Shown: positions 1-7,019, counted from the stretch's first letter. The stretch is 19,841 nt of DNA from Cacconaster sp045617505 (GCA_045617505.1 JAZLIS010000141.1:1-19841), one strand, 5' to 3'. Made by a program: numbers and translations. The notes: generated by a model not told the origin, from the sequence alone.

Positions 1-125
1 GCCAAAGCCCAGTCATATAGATATTTGGAAACTTTCTCCTCGTGTCCTGAAGGACGGGGAATCTGAGTCAGCCGGTAGAAATTGTTCCAGACAACTGCAG
101 GCTGTAAGTCTTTAATTGATGCCAT
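1..125 (-). CDS. pepD: PepD-type aminoacyl-histidine dipeptidase, 5' end only
   Basis: The ATG lies at 125-123 and the frame stays open to the window edge (41 full codons). The visible protein begins MASIKDLQPAVVWNNFYRLT and continues with an IPRPSGHEEK stretch. This N-terminus is characteristic of cytosolic non-specific dipeptidase PepD (M20/M28-like metallopeptidase, Xaa-His dipeptidase), whose members start with 'LxPxxVWxxFxxxxxIPRPSxHEEK'. PepD hydrolyses dipeptides in the cytoplasm. The catalytic metal ligands lie outside the window. It is transcribed divergently from a POT peptide transporter, which fits import followed by hydrolysis. Identification rests on 41 residues only but the motif is distinctive. 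Confidence 0.85.
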   Translation of the reverse strand, partial: MASIKDLQPAVVWNNFYRLTQIPRPSGHEEKVSKYLYDWAL

Positions 126-153
126 AATATTAGTAGTATTAGAATTTGCACAT

Positions 154-186
154 TTTGACAAATGTAACGATAATTTGCTAACTTTG
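154..186 (+). promoter_or_regulatory. Predicted Bacteroidota promoter of the POT transporter
   Basis: TTTG at 154-157, a 21-base spacer, then TAACTTTG at 179-186, a full match to TAnnTTTG. The transporter ATG is at 219, giving a leader of roughly 28 bases. Its -33 box lies next to the pepD -7 box, so polymerase cannot easily occupy both promoters at once. Confidence 0.6.
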
Positions 187-190
187 CAAT
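159..190 (-). promoter_or_regulatory. Predicted Bacteroidota promoter of pepD
   Basis: On the minus strand TACATTTG (166-159) matches the -7 consensus TAnnTTTG. ATTG (190-187) sits 20 bases upstream in the -33 position (consensus TTTG, three of four). The start codon follows about 33 bases downstream. It overlaps the divergent transporter promoter. Sequence match only. Confidence 0.5.
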
Positions 191-218
191 CCGACGAAAC
201 AAATCAAATCACAATAAT

Positions 219-1772
219 ATGTTCAAGAACCAACCCAAAGGACTTTTCGCACTGGCACTTGCCAACACCGGTGAAAGGTTCGGCTATTACACGATGCTCG
301 CCATCTTCGCGCTGTTCATGCAGGCGAAATTCGGCTGGAACGAGGCTGTTGCAGGACAGGTTTACGCCATTTTCCTGGCAGCCGTTTACTTCATGCCTAT
401 GGTCGGCGGCCTTATCGCCGACAAGATAGGTTACGGAAAATGCGTCACGGTAGGTATCTCCGTGATGTTCCTCGGCTATCTGGCCCTGGCCATGCCTACG
501 GGCGTAGACCTCGCGGGAAAGATAACGATGTTTGCAGGCCTCGCTTTCGTGGCGGCCGGAACAGGCCTCTTCAAAGGCAACCTGCAGGTGCTGGTGGGCA
601 ATCTTTACGATGACCCGAAATATGCCGACAAGCGCGACAGTGCCTTCAGCCTTTTCTATATGGCCATCAACATAGGCGCAATGTTCGCCCCCGCAATGGC
701 AAAGGCCATCACAAACTGGCAGCTTGGAAAATCAGGCTTCGTATATGATGCAGCCAACTTCTCCCCCGACTATCTGGAGGCCCTTTCCGGCGCCTACGGA
801 CTGTGCTTCGGAGTGGCCTGTGTTTCACTGATACTTTCAGTGGCCATCTACTTCTGCACACGTAACTGGTGGAAGCACGCCGATGTCAACGAAAAACAGG
901 CCAAGGCCGTTGCCACAGAGCCTGTCGAAGAGCTCACCCCCGCACAGACCAAGAGCCGCATCACAGCCCTCTTTCTGGTGTTTGCAGTAGTGATTTTCTT
1001 CTGGATGGCCTTCCACCAGAACGGCTCGGCGCTGACCTTCTTCGCCAAGAAATACACTGACCTCAGCGTAAGCGGAGGCCTTCGCATAGGCTTCAATATC
1101 TGGAGCCTCGCCCTGATTGCCGCTTCCGTATATACCCTTTTCGGAGCTTTCCAGAGCACAACGGCAAAAGGCAAGACCATCAGCGGAGCAGCTACCCTGC
1201 TTCTCTGGGGCGGAGCGGCTGCGTTATATTCAGCAATGCCTGAACCCCTGGCCTGCCAGCCTTCAGACTTCCAGCAGTTCAACCCCTTCTTCGTGGTTGC
1301 GCTTACACCTATATCAATAGCCATCTTCGGAGCCCTCGCCAAGAAGGGCAAGGAGCCTTCAGCCCCCAAGAAAATAGCTCTCGGTATGCTTGTAGCGGCT
1401 CTCGGTTTCGTAATCATAACCTTGGCTTCAATGGGTCTGACCTCACCAAAGGATCTCGGTGAAGGCACCCAGAGCATACTCAGCCCCGGCTGGCTCATCA
1501 GCACTTACCTCACCCTCACCTTTGCCGAACTGCTGCTCTCCCCTATGGGCATCAGCTTTGTCAGCAAGGTTGCGCCTCCCAAGTACAAAGGCCTGATGAT
1601 GGGCTGCTGGTTCGGAGCCACCGCCATAGGCAACTACCTCAGTTCCATCCCCTCAATGCTGTGGAACAGGATTCCCCTTATGGCAAACTGGGGCATACTC
1701 ATCGCCCTCTGCCTCATAAGCGCTGTCGTGATGTTCTCCATAATGAAGAAAGTCGAGGGAGCAACGAAATAG
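219..1772 (+). CDS. Proton-dependent oligopeptide transporter (POT/PTR2 family)
   Basis: 517 residues, an inner-membrane MFS-type symporter with many hydrophobic segments, expected to import di- and tripeptides with protons. The N-terminal helix carries NTGERFGYY (residues 16-24), the position of the family's ExxER(F) proton-coupling motif. A second POT signature, FYMAINIGA, lies around residue 145. Length is normal for a bacterial POT protein. In the usual E1xxE2R motif the first glutamate is replaced by Asn16, while Glu19, Arg20 and Tyr23/Tyr24 remain. From memory this NTGER form occurs in other Bacteroidota members, so it may be a lineage trait rather than a defect. The ATG at 219 directly precedes the conserved first helix and follows a good promoter. 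Divergent from pepD. Exact substrate is unknown. Confidence 0.92.
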   Translation: MFKNQPKGLFALALANTGERFGYYTMLAIFALFMQAKFGWNEAVAGQVYAIFLAAVYFMPMVGGLIADKIGYGKCVTVGISVMFLGYLALAMPTGVDLAGKITMFAGLAFVAAGTGLFKGNLQVLVGNLYDDPKYADKRDSAFSLFYMAINIGAMFAPAMAKAITNWQLGKSGFVYDAANFSPDYLEALSGAYGLCFGVACVSLILSVAIYFCTRNWWKHADVNEKQAKAVATEPVEELTPAQTKSRITALFLVFAVVIFFWMAFHQNGSALTFFAKKYTDLSVSGGLRIGFNIWSLALIAASVYTLFGAFQSTTAKGKTISGAATLLLWGGAAALYSAMPEPLACQPSDFQQFNPFFVVALTPISIAIFGALAKKGKEPSAPKKIALGMLVAALGFVIITLASMGLTSPKDLGEGTQSILSPGWLISTYLTLTFAELLLSPMGISFVSKVAPPKYKGLMMGCWFGATAIGNYLSSIPSMLWNRIPLMANWGILIALCLISAVVMFSIMKKVEGATK

Positions 1773-1801
1773 TTGCGTTAGTGCAAAAGCACCTGTGCCG
1801 C

Positions 1802-2023
1802 TTATTGTATTTTGCCGTATTTGATTTCAGCCTTAAAATCATCAAGGATATACAGGAAGCCGTTTTCGTATTCTCCGCTCGACGGATTTTCCAGCAGGGC
1901 GAATGTGTCAGATTGGATTACAAGCGACAGGGCCTCTTTGAACGATAGACCGAACTCTTTCATCGCCGCCTCAACAAGGGCAACGGTATGATCCATTATG
2001 ATTTCCTGTTGAATTTTATTCAT
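1802..2023 (-). CDS. Small hypothetical protein, third gene of the XRE/DUF3990 module
   Basis: 73 residues from the ATG at 2023 (MNKIQQEIIMDHTVAL...). A TTG nine bases further upstream is open but less likely. The ATG overlaps the 3' end of the DUF3990 gene by 8 bp, so translation is probably coupled. The protein is small, predicted mostly helical and acidic, with a SDTFALLENPSSGEYENGF stretch. It has no signal peptide or membrane segment. I do not recognise a characterised family. It resembles small accessory proteins next to DUF3990/DUF3791 genes in Bacteroidota and Firmicutes. Its position suggests a partner (antitoxin or accessory) of the DUF3990 protein; this is inference from context. 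It ends 29 bp from the convergent transporter stop codon. Confidence 0.7.
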   Translation of the reverse strand: MNKIQQEIIMDHTVALVEAAMKEFGLSFKEALSLVIQSDTFALLENPSSGEYENGFLYILDDFKAEIKYGKIQ

Positions 2024-2486
2024 ATGGCACAAGCAATTTTAAAGATGCCTCGCTCAAAAAACAATACTGAAATGTCCGTTCCTTGAACTTTAATCCTTTG
2101 ATAAGATTTGTAACGCTGATTATACCCTTCTTGTACTGATTGAAACGGAATCTCAAACCGTCATCTGCAATCGGTCCCATCACGATGTCATATTCATGGC
2201 CAAAATCTCGATCTTCCCTATTTCTATATACAAATTCTGCCCACTCATTTGATTCTGTCTCGAATATCTTGATTTTCAGCCCGCACTTAACTGCCTGGTC
2301 CTGGTCAAAGGAGAATCTGCTCACAACAGGGGATGATCCGTTTCTCAAAGCAGTTTTTGCGGCCATCTTATCTGCGTGGCTCTTAATGGGAGTCAGGTAA
2401 AACCCTCGTCCGAAGTCTTTATATGGTCTGCACTGTTGCAAAATGACTTTCTTCACTGCAACATCGCTCCCATGAAACAGTATCAT
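2016..2486 (-). CDS. DUF3990 protein, putative ADP-ribosyltransferase-like toxin component
   Basis: 156 residues from the ATG at 2486. The start is decided by the sequence: the ATG overlaps the upstream gene's stop as ATGA and is preceded by GGGAGGTG at 2498-2491. A longer GTG start at 2510 would translate through that ribosome site. The N-terminus MILFHGSD and the FGRGFYLT block (residues 25-32) are hallmarks of DUF3990. I recall this family being grouped with ADP-ribosyltransferase-like folds, where a first-strand His (His5) and a Tyr in G-x-Y-x-T (Tyr30) bind NAD. A later NEWAEFVYRNR block could hold the third residue. Catalysis is not shown. It sits between an XRE-type regulator and a small partner, the usual layout of a toxin-antitoxin module. 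Confidence 0.82.
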   Translation of the reverse strand: MILFHGSDVAVKKVILQQCRPYKDFGRGFYLTPIKSHADKMAAKTALRNGSSPVVSRFSFDQDQAVKCGLKIKIFETESNEWAEFVYRNREDRDFGHEYDIVMGPIADDGLRFRFNQYKKGIISVTNLIKGLKFKERTFQYCFLSEASLKLLVPYE

Positions 2487-2953
2487 AGCCCACCTCCCTT
2501 TCTCCTGCACAAGATAGTCAAATCATCCAGCGTATCATCCAATGGCAAAGATAACATTGTATCCGCATTGGAGAGATAATAATCTATGCCTCCGAAACGA
2601 TTCAGATATGCAAAAGCCTGCCGTACGGAAAGGTCGTGACGGCCCGCGAATTCAAAAAGACAAAGAACCAGATCATTAAGGACATCCAAAGAAATCGAAA
2701 CGTCCGGTATGATTTCATAGGAGATGGAGGCGCCCATCGCCTTGCAGACATTAACCAATGTTCCGATGGTAGGATTGCCGCCCCTCTCAAGCTTGCATAC
2801 CTGGGACTTGTCCAGATTCAGCATCTCCCCCAGTTCCTCTTGAGTCAACAATTTTGTCTTACGATATGTACTCATGCCAGATCCTATATCCTTCAACCAG
2901 GATGTCTTGAGGCCATCCAAATCATATCCGTCAACAAGATGTTTCGTTTTCAT
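2483..2953 (-). CDS. XRE-family regulator with a C-terminal DUF3791-like domain
   Basis: 156 residues. A helix-turn-helix of the XRE/HipB type spans about residues 28-80 (LLTQEELGEMLNLDKSQVCK followed by LERGGNPTIGTL). The C-terminal part, about 90-150, has the pattern LVLCLFEFAGRH...AFAYLNRFGGIDYYL, which resembles DUF3791, a small domain usually encoded as a separate gene beside DUF3990. So this looks like a fusion of DNA-binding and partner domains, fitting an antitoxin that represses its own operon. The stop overlaps the next start (ATGA), so the three genes form one transcription unit. A consensus promoter sits only 4 bases from the ATG. The HTH call is firm; the DUF3791 match is from memory. 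Confidence 0.85.
   Translation of the reverse strand: MKTKHLVDGYDLDGLKTSWLKDIGSGMSTYRKTKLLTQEELGEMLNLDKSQVCKLERGGNPTIGTLVNVCKAMGASISYEIIPDVSISLDVLNDLVLCLFEFAGRHDLSVRQAFAYLNRFGGIDYYLSNADTMLSLPLDDTLDDLTILCRRKGGGL
2491..2498 (-). promoter_or_regulatory. Strong Shine-Dalgarno site of the DUF3990 gene
   Basis: GGGAGGTG on the minus strand, 4 bases before the ATG at 2486. Bacteroidota genes often lack such sites, so this one is informative and fixes the start codon. It lies inside the 3' end of the XRE gene, so translation of the two is tied. Confidence 0.65.
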
Positions 2954-2957
2954 ATCG

Positions 2958-2989
2958 CAAATATAGCAAAAATTGAATTATATTGCAAC
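2958..2989 (-). promoter_or_regulatory. Promoter of the XRE/DUF3990 operon with overlapping operator-like repeat
   Basis: On the minus strand GTTG (2989-2986), a 20-base spacer, then TATATTTG (2965-2958), a perfect -7 match. Only 4 bases separate the -7 box from the ATG, implying a very short leader or leaderless transcript. An imperfect inverted repeat, GCAAATATA (2957-2965) against TATATTGC (2979-2986), covers both promoter boxes and could be the operator bound by the XRE protein. Confidence 0.55.
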
Positions 2990-3095
2990 ATTATTGGGTG
3001 CAGATTACCCGGTACCCAAGCACCTCTGCCGCTTCGGGAACCTGGAGAAAGGGATAAGGTTCCCGAAGCGGCAGGGGCACTTGGGCTCAATAATG
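2989..3095. repeat. Large imperfect palindrome between the two toxin-antitoxin-like modules
   Basis: Inner arms 3015-3043 and 3057-3085 are complementary at 26 of 29 positions with a 13-base loop; 18 consecutive bases nearest the loop pair perfectly (CCGCTTCGGGAACCT and neighbours). Outer arms CATTATTG (2989-2996) and CAATAATG (3088-3095) also pair, leaving an 18-base bulge on the left and 2 bases on the right. It lies after the DUF2442 stop and before the XRE promoter. No T-run follows on either strand, so a standard intrinsic terminator is unlikely. It could be a REP/MITE-like mobile repeat or an RNA-stabilising hairpin. Confidence 0.8.
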
Positions 3096-3132
3096 AATAT
3101 AGTTCAGGGGGCAACGGAAAAGTTATATAGCG

Positions 3133-3399
3133 TTAGGACAACTCGTGAGCATAATTGTGATAATTGCCAAGAATCTGCTCAATATGAATCACTTCCGGAC
3201 AAGAATCCCAGGAGACTCCCCCACCCATAAGATACCAGTCTCCCCGTTCCTTAACAGGAACCTTCTTCAAACACGGAAAAGCGGAGATCGGCATAACAAT
3301 GCTTCTGCCATCCACGAGATCCACCTGAAACTTCCCACGTTTAGGGAAGGCAACCGATTTGATTTGCGGAGTAATGCCCCAATATCCTTCGTTTGTCAT
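3133..3399 (-). CDS. DUF2442 domain protein, partner of DUF4160
   Basis: 88 residues. The central part (IKSVAFPKRGKFQVDLVDGR, then a second strand block with VPVKERGDWYLM and GVSWDSCPEVIHIEQIL) matches DUF2442, a small beta-rich domain. The ATG at 3399 overlaps the stop of the upstream DUF4160 gene as ATGA, so the pair is translated together. DUF4160-DUF2442 gene pairs are common in bacteria and have been predicted to be toxin-antitoxin systems; which member is the toxin is not settled as far as I know. No signal peptide. Start choice is supported by the overlap. Confidence 0.82.
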   Translation of the reverse strand: MTNEGYWGITPQIKSVAFPKRGKFQVDLVDGRSIVMPISAFPCLKKVPVKERGDWYLMGGGVSWDSCPEVIHIEQILGNYHNYAHELS

Positions 3400-3701
3400 T
3401 TCTTTCTGATTTTAATAATCCTAACCTTTTCGCCTTTCTTAAATATTGCCCATTGTTGCAATAACTGTTCTCTGTAGGCTTGTGTAAGCTCAAGCACCTG
3501 CTTCACCTGAGAATCCGTTAAATCTCCCTGCACGGCCACCTCGACTTCAGGCTCCAGCCATATCTTACATAGCCTGACCGAAGCCTTTTTACCAACCTTT
3601 CGTCCCACGTGTACATGTGCACGGGATTCGTTGACATCTGTATCCCAAAACAGGAATATCCAGCATATCCCCTTGACGATAAACTCCAATACCTTAGGCA
3701 T
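3396..3701 (-). CDS. DUF4160 domain protein
   Basis: 101 residues. It shows the DUF4160 pattern: MPKVLEF start, an ESRAHVHVGRK block (His29 and His31 in the conserved HxH), then IWLEPEVEV and a C-terminal helical part QVLELTQAYREQLLQQW ending in basic residues. It is predicted cytoplasmic and is paired with DUF2442 through a 4-base ATGA overlap. The family is widespread as a two-gene module with features of toxin-antitoxin pairs; a biochemical activity is not established to my knowledge. A consensus promoter lies about 20 bases before the ATG. Confidence 0.82.
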   Translation of the reverse strand: MPKVLEFIVKGICWIFLFWDTDVNESRAHVHVGRKVGKKASVRLCKIWLEPEVEVAVQGDLTDSQVKQVLELTQAYREQLLQQWAIFKKGEKVRIIKIRKK

Positions 3702-3721
3702 ACAAAGACACGTTTAATTTT

Positions 3722-3752
3722 CAAATATACAAAGATTTTAGCAAGAAACAAG
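3722..3752 (-). promoter_or_regulatory. Promoter of the DUF4160-DUF2442 pair
   Basis: On the minus strand CTTG (3752-3749), a 19-base spacer, then TATATTTG (3729-3722), a full TAnnTTTG match. The ATG at 3701 follows after 20 bases. Because it lies in the 78-bp gap after the GH92 stop, the pair can be expressed independently of the PUL. No convincing terminator was seen in the same gap. Confidence 0.55.
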
Positions 3753-3779
3753 GTTATCTGAAAAGCAGGCCGTTCAAAA

Positions 3780-6700
3780 TTATTCCTCTATTGCAACATC
3801 CAGCACCTTAGCCTTGACGGGGTCAAATTGAATGGCTATTCTTTTCCCCGCCTTTGAATAAACATGATTTGATATGCCATCATCCCCTATTTCGAACGAA
3901 ACGACATCGGCACCATAAAGTATCTGTGCAAGATTAAATAATTCATCACTTATCTTCTCAAATGCAGCTGCACATTCACGGGAGCGATCTGACTGCTCTC
4001 CGTACGGTGTCAAGCCAGGCTCTTCAGACAAGAGATAATCATAACAGTGAATCAAGGACTCCTTTGCACCACCAAGGATTGTGTAATATGACTGCAGGAC
4101 AAACCGTTCCGGAGAGCAATCAAGAGCATCATACCAACCACCAGCGCATCGTCCTCCGGTCAACTTGGTTATATGGTCAACAATCCAGCATGACTGCATC
4201 GGATATGGATTCGCGTCACGGGTCTCAGTCCCTATCCAGCATTTGCCGAACAGTTTGGTCTGTGCTTCAGGAGAATATCCACGCTTCTCCCAATCCTGCC
4301 ACCAACAGGGGTATTTGATTATTACCTGAACTGAAGGATTGACCTCCTTTGCCGGCCTGATAATGTTCTCGGTACACACCTCCATCAACAAAGCACGCCT
4401 ATACTCTTCCCAGTCATCAATTCCACGTCTGGCCTTATCAGAAGCACAGCTTTCACATTTCTCGTCATGATCTGTAAAGAGAAAGTCATCGATGATAATG
4501 ATGTCAAAAAGCTGGGCTGCACGTCTGACTTCACCACTGAGTTTCTCTCTTGCCTCACGATTGCTCCAACAGACCTCTATCGGGGACATTTCATCTTCTG
4601 ATGCAGGGGCAAGGCATGTAGGCGTAATCATACCATTAACTTCAAGGCCTGCCTTGCAGAAATCATCGCGCTCTTCTCGAAGAAGGTCAGTCGGCACAGT
4701 TTCTCCATGCCTGTAACTCTCAAGCCACAGTTTCGTGATATGATTGTCATCACACCACCTGACAAGTTTCTTCCTCCCTTTTGTAGTACTCAAGTCATTA
4801 TTGCAACTCGTAACCTTGCAGCTCATTGAAAAAACATGACCTTGGGCCTGTTCGGGATTTTCATATTCAAACACAAGTTCACCACCCTTGGCCAGTTCCG
4901 CATGATGAATTCTCCAGTCATCGATGACTCTTCCATTGAAACTCACCTGCTTGACCGAGGCTGGAACATCGGACAAGTTCTCTGCCTTGATGGTCAGAAC
5001 ATGCCCACCTTGCAGAGTCAGTCTCGCGCTGCTCACACAAGGAGCCCCAAGTTCATACCATCCATCAGCAGGATTGAGCATATACAGGCCAAGCGATGAC
5101 ATAATGTACCATGCACTCATTTGGCCGCAATCTTCATTTCCGTCAAATCCTTTCCGATCAGTCGAGTAGCACCTTGATAAAATTTCGCGGACGCGTGCCT
5201 GAGTCTTCTCCGGCTTTCCGATTCTGTTATAAAGATATGCTACATGATGGCTTGTCTCATTGCCATGGATAGAGCGGTTCCCGTTTTCGCCTTTCCAAAA
5301 AAGGTTGTTGAAATATGAATCAAGGCGTGATTCCATCACGTCATTGCCACCCATCAATGCAGACAAGCCGTCGACATCATAAGGAATCGCCCATACTGCG
5401 GTCTGTGGGGAGCATTCTGTGTAATGAGGGCCAGAAAACGGATCAATCCACGAGCCATCTGCATTCCTCGGGAGAAACATCTTTGACTCGTCATTCCACA
5501 GGTTACGATAGTTGTGCGAGCGTTCCTTGAAGTACACAGCATCATCGTTGTGCCCTGTCGCTTCAGCAAGGACAGCAGCCGCCAAATCCTGCAAACCAAA
5601 GTCCTGCGTTCTCGACACGGATTCGTTAGTTTCATCAGCGGCTACATAGCCAAGCGTCATATAGCGGGTCAATCCGGCACGGGTCTCGGGTGTATCAGCG
5701 AAATCACCACGGTCCTGCCATCGCAAGGCCAAATCGTTAGTTTGCGGTTCCATGGCATTCTTTCTGACTGCCTCGTATGCGGCATCAATGTCAAAGCCTC
5801 GGAATCCTTTGGTATAGGCTTCGGCGAGAATGGTTTCGGCAGGTGACCCGACCATAATTCCGGTATATGAAGGATTAGGCCACTTGGGAAGGCGGCCTCC
5901 TTCATGATACATTTCGACAAGACTCTGCATCATATCATCTATGCATTCAGGAGCAATAAGCGTCAACAGAGGATGTTCCGCCCTATACGTATCCCACATA
6001 GACCAGCAGTTGTACATTATTCCATCATGGATACGGTCGTCAAAAGCCGAATAATATCTGCCATCCTCATCTATCCTTCGGGGATAGAGAAGACAATGAT
6101 ACATAGCAGTGTAGAATATCGTCTTAACATCCTCCGGTGCTTCTATCCGAAGTACCTCGAACTTTTCTTTCCATTGTTGACGGGATTTTCGGGAGACAGA
6201 TGTGACTGTATTATGTCCAATTTCAGCATGAAGGTTTTCCTCTGCTTGCTCTGCGCTGATCAGAGAGAGCCCTATCCGCACCGTCAATGGGCCTCCTTCA
6301 CTAAAGGACACGTATCCCTGAACCTCATCTTCTCCATCATTGTCACAGAATGACGACGTGAACGGGCGTGACAATTCCATATAGAAATATCCCTTGAATC
6401 CCGGTTTGGGCGTAGTGTGGGAACCATCGAACATATCACTGTTCCAACCGCTTATGCAAAGACCATCATCCGAGAATTCAAGATGACCGGGATGTGGGTG
6501 GCAATCGGAGAATTTTCCGTCGGATAACCGCGATGCATCAATTACAAGATTCCGAACATCGGAAAAATCAAATATGGCACTATGTTCCAGTGCCGCGAAA
6601 CGGGTCTCTATTCCTCCGGCAGAGACATATCCCGAATAAGGAGTATATTCTTCCGCCTCAATCCGGTATCCCCGAGTCTGATAATTCATGTCTGCCGGAC

Positions 6701-7007
6701 CTTTCTGGGGCATCAGTGAAATCTGGCCCCAGTCCCCCATCCATATTGCCGGCTGACGGGATCCGATGAACCCGAGCAATAGACTGTCAGAAGCGTTATA
6801 GCTCAAGCAGCTCACCTCATTCAACCTGGTCATCGGGGTCCACTGGGCAGAGCCGAAAGGAACTCCGACATATGGCATTAGCCCACCGTATTCCGTGCCA
6901 TCGCCTTCTGTGCCAATTATTGAATTGACATAATTCAGCCCGGCATTGTCAGAGCAACCTGCAAGAATGCCAGTCAGGATAGTTATCAGTTCAACAATTC
7001 TCCTCAT
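3780..7007 (-). CDS. GH92 alpha-mannosidase lipoprotein fused to a TIM-barrel-like C-terminal domain
   Basis: 1075 residues. A lipoprotein signal ends at Cys18 (ILAGC). Residues about 25-720 are a GH92 calcium-dependent exo-alpha-mannosidase: YGGLMPYVGVPFG (40-52), WSMWDTYR (335-342), GNETSHH (582-588, with Glu584 the likely acid) and GNEDCGQMSAWY (623-634). GH92 proteins usually end here at about 730-780 residues. Residues 727-1075 form a second region with YRHGE (765-769), IIIDDF (837-842, Asp840/Asp841), a CxxC pair (Cys851, Cys854), TETRD (927-931) and GWYD (957-960). It resembles, from memory, uncharacterised glycosidase-like TIM-barrel proteins that occur as separate genes. The frame is continuous across the join near 4829. 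Last gene of the PUL operon. Role of the second domain is unknown. Confidence 0.9.
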   Translation of the reverse strand: MRRIVELITILTGILAGCSDNAGLNYVNSIIGTEGDGTEYGGLMPYVGVPFGSAQWTPMTRLNEVSCLSYNASDSLLLGFIGSRQPAIWMGDWGQISLMPQKGPADMNYQTRGYRIEAEEYTPYSGYVSAGGIETRFAALEHSAIFDFSDVRNLVIDASRLSDGKFSDCHPHPGHLEFSDDGLCISGWNSDMFDGSHTTPKPGFKGYFYMELSRPFTSSFCDNDGEDEVQGYVSFSEGGPLTVRIGLSLISAEQAEENLHAEIGHNTVTSVSRKSRQQWKEKFEVLRIEAPEDVKTIFYTAMYHCLLYPRRIDEDGRYYSAFDDRIHDGIMYNCWSMWDTYRAEHPLLTLIAPECIDDMMQSLVEMYHEGGRLPKWPNPSYTGIMVGSPAETILAEAYTKGFRGFDIDAAYEAVRKNAMEPQTNDLALRWQDRGDFADTPETRAGLTRYMTLGYVAADETNESVSRTQDFGLQDLAAAVLAEATGHNDDAVYFKERSHNYRNLWNDESKMFLPRNADGSWIDPFSGPHYTECSPQTAVWAIPYDVDGLSALMGGNDVMESRLDSYFNNLFWKGENGNRSIHGNETSHHVAYLYNRIGKPEKTQARVREILSRCYSTDRKGFDGNEDCGQMSAWYIMSSLGLYMLNPADGWYELGAPCVSSARLTLQGGHVLTIKAENLSDVPASVKQVSFNGRVIDDWRIHHAELAKGGELVFEYENPEQAQGHVFSMSCKVTSCNNDLSTTKGRKKLVRWCDDNHITKLWLESYRHGETVPTDLLREERDDFCKAGLEVNGMITPTCLAPASEDEMSPIEVCWSNREAREKLSGEVRRAAQLFDIIIIDDFLFTDHDEKCESCASDKARRGIDDWEEYRRALLMEVCTENIIRPAKEVNPSVQVIIKYPCWWQDWEKRGYSPEAQTKLFGKCWIGTETRDANPYPMQSCWIVDHITKLTGGRCAGGWYDALDCSPERFVLQSYYTILGGAKESLIHCYDYLLSEEPGLTPYGEQSDRSRECAAAFEKISDELFNLAQILYGADVVSFEIGDDGISNHVYSKAGKRIAIQFDPVKAKVLDVAIEE

Positions 7008-7019
7008 TATACAGACAAA

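Noticed and set aside
848..1504. Long open frame antisense to the POT transporter (218 codons)
   Set aside because: It mirrors the transporter codons, has no recognisable domain and no promoter or ribosome site; it is a shadow of a well-supported gene.
1761..1792. Terminator between the transporter and the convergent small gene
   Set aside because: Only 4-5 bp stems (GCAAC/GTTGC and GTGC/GCAC) with no T-run were found.
2954..3140. Integron attC site, suggested by the hairpin and GCGTTAGG near small modules
   Set aside because: The matching RYYYAAC box at the other end is missing, the GTTRRRY box is imperfect, and no integrase is visible.
4700..4900. Sequencing frameshift joining two genes in the GH92 protein
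   Set aside because: Both domains are in one continuous frame with no premature stop; a lost stop cannot be excluded but nothing in the sequence shows it.
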